In this document: positions 6,003 through 7,351 of the stretch, one piece after another
Layout of the letters: each line of letters begins with the position of its first letter
How positions within the stretch are numbered: position 1 is the stretch's first letter
Assembly (NCBI GenBank): GCA_937983035.1
Contig: CALKAN010000373.1
Location: forward strand, 1-7,351
Source: an uncultured Paenibacillaceae bacterium
GTDB lineage: Bacteria; Bacillota; Bacilli; Paenibacillales; CALAME01
Reading direction: 5' to 3'
Length of the DNA stretch: 7,351 nucleotides
The notes under the pieces: generated by a model
What the model was told of the DNA's origin: nothing
Database searches by the model: none
Seen by the model: the letters and a program-made list of their open reading frames with translations, nothing else
Program-made: the position numbers and the translations under genes

Positions 6003-6552
6003 CGGGATTCACCCCCAAGTTGTTTCGAATCCATCTTAATGAAGCGTAATATTTTGATTTAACGGTTGATTCCGGCATCTCTTCAGCAGCCGCAATTTCT
6101 TGAAAAGTATATTCACCGAACAATTTCAGCCGCACAATATGTTGTGAAACGGGTTCTAGTTGATGAATAAGAGCATTGACTCGTTCAAAATCTTCTTTAT
6201 ATTCAAGCGAAACTGAAAGATCGCGCGGATCCTCCAATTCATGCTCTTCGATCGGTTCGATGACCGCCCTTTCTTTGTAACTGCGTGACCGATAATAATC
6301 AATTAAGCGATTGGATGCCAGTCGATAGAGCCATGTTCGAAATGAAGCTTTCGTTTCCTCATAATTGGCGATCGACTTCAGCACGGTTATAAAAATCTCT
6401 TGCGTCAAATCGAGAGCCAGATGCTCATCCACCGTTTGTTTATAGGTGAAAGCATACATTTCTTTGTAGTATTTTGATATAAGCTTGTTTGCCGCTGCTT
6501 TATCAGCGCTTCTTTTAATTTTCCGTATCCATTGTTTCTCTTGATGATCCAT
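5995..6552 (-). CDS. ECF-type RNA polymerase sigma factor
   Basis: This 185-aa product has the two-domain ECF layout. Region 2 (about 22-90) contains LDLTQEIFITVLKSI (47-61) and the core-binding/promoter-melting stretch SFRTWLYRLASNRLIDYYR (70-88). After an acidic linker, region 4 (about 126-178) contains a helix-turn-helix, TFQEIAAAEEMPESTVKS (149-166), which reads the -35 element. Start choice: ATG at 6550-6552 with GGTGA 5 nt upstream. The open frame continues upstream to 6684, but that part encodes low-complexity residues and spans a terminator hairpin, so it is not coding. As first gene of the operon it probably drives its own transcription and that of the membrane protein and transporter. 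It resembles the sigY class by gene neighbourhood, but sequence alone does not settle the subgroup. Confidence 0.9.
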   Translation of the reverse strand: MDHQEKQWIRKIKRSADKAAANKLISKYYKEMYAFTYKQTVDEHLALDLTQEIFITVLKSIANYEETKASFRTWLYRLASNRLIDYYRSRSYKERAVIEPIEEHELEDPRDLSVSLEYKEDFERVNALIHQLEPVSQHIVRLKLFGEYTFQEIAAAEEMPESTVKSKYYASLRWIRNNLGVNPDE

Positions 6553-6586
6553 AATTTCACCATGCTCAACTTGTTTTATTGACCGT

Positions 6587-6623
6587 TCTATAAGTATATC
6601 CGTAAAATGACGCAATAAAGTTT
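6587..6623 (-). promoter_or_regulatory. Candidate promoter(s) of the sigma/ABC operon
   Basis: Two overlapping readings exist on the minus strand between the upstream terminator and the sigma start. One is a weak housekeeping promoter: TTGCGT (6610-6615), 17 nt, TATAGA (6587-6592). The other is ECF-like: AAAC (6620-6623), 17 nt, CGGATA (6597-6602), which would suit autoregulation because ECF promoters often have an AAC-type -35 and a CG-containing -10. Neither matches a consensus closely. Confidence 0.35.
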
Positions 6624-6633
6624 GAAAGATTAG

Positions 6634-6670
6634 AAGAAAAAAATAAAGACCAGTTGTATTATAACTGGCC
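6634..6670 (-). terminator. Intrinsic terminator of the NTF2-like gene
   Basis: On the minus strand GGCCAGTT (6663-6670), a 7-nt loop and AACTGGTC (6648-6655) form an 8-bp stem with one G-U pair, followed by TTTATTTTTTTCTTCT. It lies about 26 nt after the stop of the NTF2-like gene and separates it transcriptionally from the sigma operon. The stem is nearly the same as that at 1894-1922. Confidence 0.88.
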
Positions 6671-6696
6671 GTTTCGTATATCAATATGGAATGTGT

Positions 6697-7098
6697 TCAA
6701 GTTAATGGAACCACATACGACGTGATCGTCTTGATTTTTGCATTTTTGCCAAAACCGGCGAATTGATATACGTCGCAAAAAGCAATCGTTTGATCATCTT
6801 GTAATTTGACCGTGCCGTTAACAGAAGCTGCATTTCCGTGAGTGATAATATTGTGTATGATCAGCTGCTGAACTTTGCGCTCTTTCATGCGATCCCATTC
6901 TTGTCTCAATGCCTCTTTCCCTTCGAGCCGCTGATCGCCGATCATTTCCCATATGATGTCATCTCTGATCCAACTCATGCAGAAATCAAAATCATTTTTG
7001 GCAAAAGCGATGTTTATGTCTCTGAGCAGTTTTTTTTTCGGAGAGTTGCCGCAATTTTCTTCACATTCAATTTGGATGTTCTCAGTATGATCATGCAA
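6697..7098 (-). CDS. NTF2-like / SnoaL-fold small protein
   Basis: The 133-aa product fits the SnoaL-like nuclear transport factor 2 family: a helical start (KKLLRDINIAFAKNDFDF), WIRDDIIWEMIGDQRLEGKEALRQEW in the first strand/helix region, then NIITHGNAASVNGTVKL and IKTITSYVV as closing strands. Members are cytoplasmic cone-shaped proteins that may be enzymes or ligand binders; no catalytic pair can be assigned here. A Cys12-x3-Cys16 pair (CEENC) lies in the N-terminal tail before the fold and could bind metal or be redox active, which is inference. Start is TTG (7096-7098), with AAAGGAGA nine nt upstream; no ATG in frame is better placed. It is probably monocistronic, being followed by a terminator and preceded by about 100 nt of AT-rich non-coding DNA. 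Confidence 0.85.
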   Translation of the reverse strand: MHDHTENIQIECEENCGNSPKKKLLRDINIAFAKNDFDFCMSWIRDDIIWEMIGDQRLEGKEALRQEWDRMKERKVQQLIIHNIITHGNAASVNGTVKLQDDQTIAFCDVYQFAGFGKNAKIKTITSYVVPLT

Positions 7099-7150
7099 GG
7101 TTCCAATCTCCTTTCGAATTTTTAGCCCAACCCGGGATTATGCTTTATTT

Positions 7151-7179
7151 TACCAATAATTCGAAAAAATTGCTGTCAA
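7151..7179 (-). promoter_or_regulatory. Weak candidate promoter of the NTF2-like gene
   Basis: A perfect -35, TTGACA (7174-7179 on the minus strand), lies in a very AT-rich stretch. The hexamer 17 nt downstream is TTGGTA (7151-7156), a poor -10. The better-looking TAAAAT (7147-7152) is 21 nt away, too far for normal spacing. The region is the right place for a promoter, but the -10 is uncertain. Confidence 0.35.
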
Positions 7180-7196
7180 TTTTGTAAACACAAAAT
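7179..7196. repeat. AT-rich inverted repeat next to the -35 of the NTF2-like gene
   Basis: ATTTTGT-AAAC-ACAAAAT is a perfect 7-bp inverted repeat touching the TTGACA element. It could be an operator, or the weak end hairpin of a gene upstream, though no T tract follows on the minus strand. AT-rich surroundings make chance occurrence plausible. Confidence 0.25.
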
Positions 7197-7204
7197 AAAA
7201 TCGA

Positions 7205-7351
7205 CTAGCGAGAGTAAAAAATGACATTCCGATCATCCATTTTTAACAGTAAAATATTACCCAAACATAATCTATTCACTAGATAAAATATAGACATATT
7301 ACTTGCATTTCCGACCCACATCGTATTTTCATCCAGCCCTGTCTCCGTTTC
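7205..7351 (-). other. Unassigned open frame running in from the right edge
   Basis: A minus-strand frame is open for 48 codons from the window edge to a TAG at 7205-7207. It could be the C-terminal end of an upstream gene (ends KMDDRNVIFYSR), but nothing in it is recognised, and an edge-open frame of this length is not rare by chance. No other gene is seen in 7099-7351, which is otherwise AT-rich intergenic DNA. Confidence 0.2.

Noticed and set aside
6553..6684. N-terminal extension of the sigma factor frame
   Set aside because: It spans an intrinsic terminator hairpin and T tract and has no good start signal. The ATG at 6552 has a ribosome site and gives a normal ECF length.
6838..7125. 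95-codon plus-strand frame opposite the NTF2-like gene
   Set aside because: It is antisense to a gene with clear family features, and no start signal or domain was found.
7115..7351. Mobile element end or attachment site at the right edge
   Set aside because: The AT-rich stretch was checked for terminal inverted or direct repeats and a transposase; only the short ATTTTGT/ACAAAAT repeat was seen.
1..7351. CRISPR array, tRNA, rRNA or known riboswitch
   Set aside because: No regularly spaced repeats, cloverleaf arms with a CCA end, rRNA-like stretches or recognised aptamer cores were seen on either strand.

Overview
The window looks like chromosomal DNA from a Gram-positive, low-to-mid GC Bacillota, most likely Bacillales. 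Evidence: strong AAAGGAG/GGAGG ribosome binding sites, TTG starts, intrinsic terminators (GC stem plus T tract), a lipoprotein signal peptide with a VASC lipobox, and protein families typical of Bacillus relatives. No rRNA, tRNA, CRISPR array, insertion sequence or phage gene was seen.

Layout, left to right. (1) 1-154, minus: start of a lipoprotein gene cut by the window edge, with a roughly 100-nt leader that may encode a 13-residue peptide. (2) 389-734, plus: two tandem genes for very small basic proteins, each exactly 53 aa, which share a spaced motif and look like unrecognised paralogs. (3) 819-1811, minus: a luciferase-like flavin-dependent monooxygenase gene with its own promoter and intrinsic terminator. 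(4) 1947-6552, minus: the main feature, a tightly packed operon of five genes. In transcription order these are an ECF-type sigma factor, a six-pass membrane protein with a cytoplasmic N-terminal region (candidate anti-sigma or sensor), an ABC-2 ATPase, and two paralogous ABC-2 permeases, each with a roughly 150-residue segment between TM1 and TM2. Junctions are an 8-nt overlap, two directly abutting stop/start pairs and one gap of a few nt. (5) 6697-7098, minus: an NTF2/SnoaL-fold small protein gene with a TTG start, separated from the operon by a strong terminator. (6) 7099-7351: AT-rich intergenic DNA and an unassigned open frame running off the edge.

How the operon may work (inference): the sigma factor transcribes its own operon, the membrane protein holds it inactive, and the ATPase plus two permeases form a heteromeric ABC-2 exporter or antibiotic/peptide resistance transporter. 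The arrangement resembles the Bacillus subtilis sigY-yxl locus, where an ECF sigma is also followed by membrane regulators and an ABC ATPase/permease, but the middle protein here is different.

The most striking observation is that the ATPase gene is interrupted by one in-frame TAG (4989-4991), five codons after the Q-loop glutamine. The same reading frame continues uninterrupted on both sides and would otherwise give a normal 291-residue ATPase with Walker A, Q-loop, signature, Walker B and H-loop. It is therefore a point nonsense change, a sequencing error or a readthrough site, not a frameshift.
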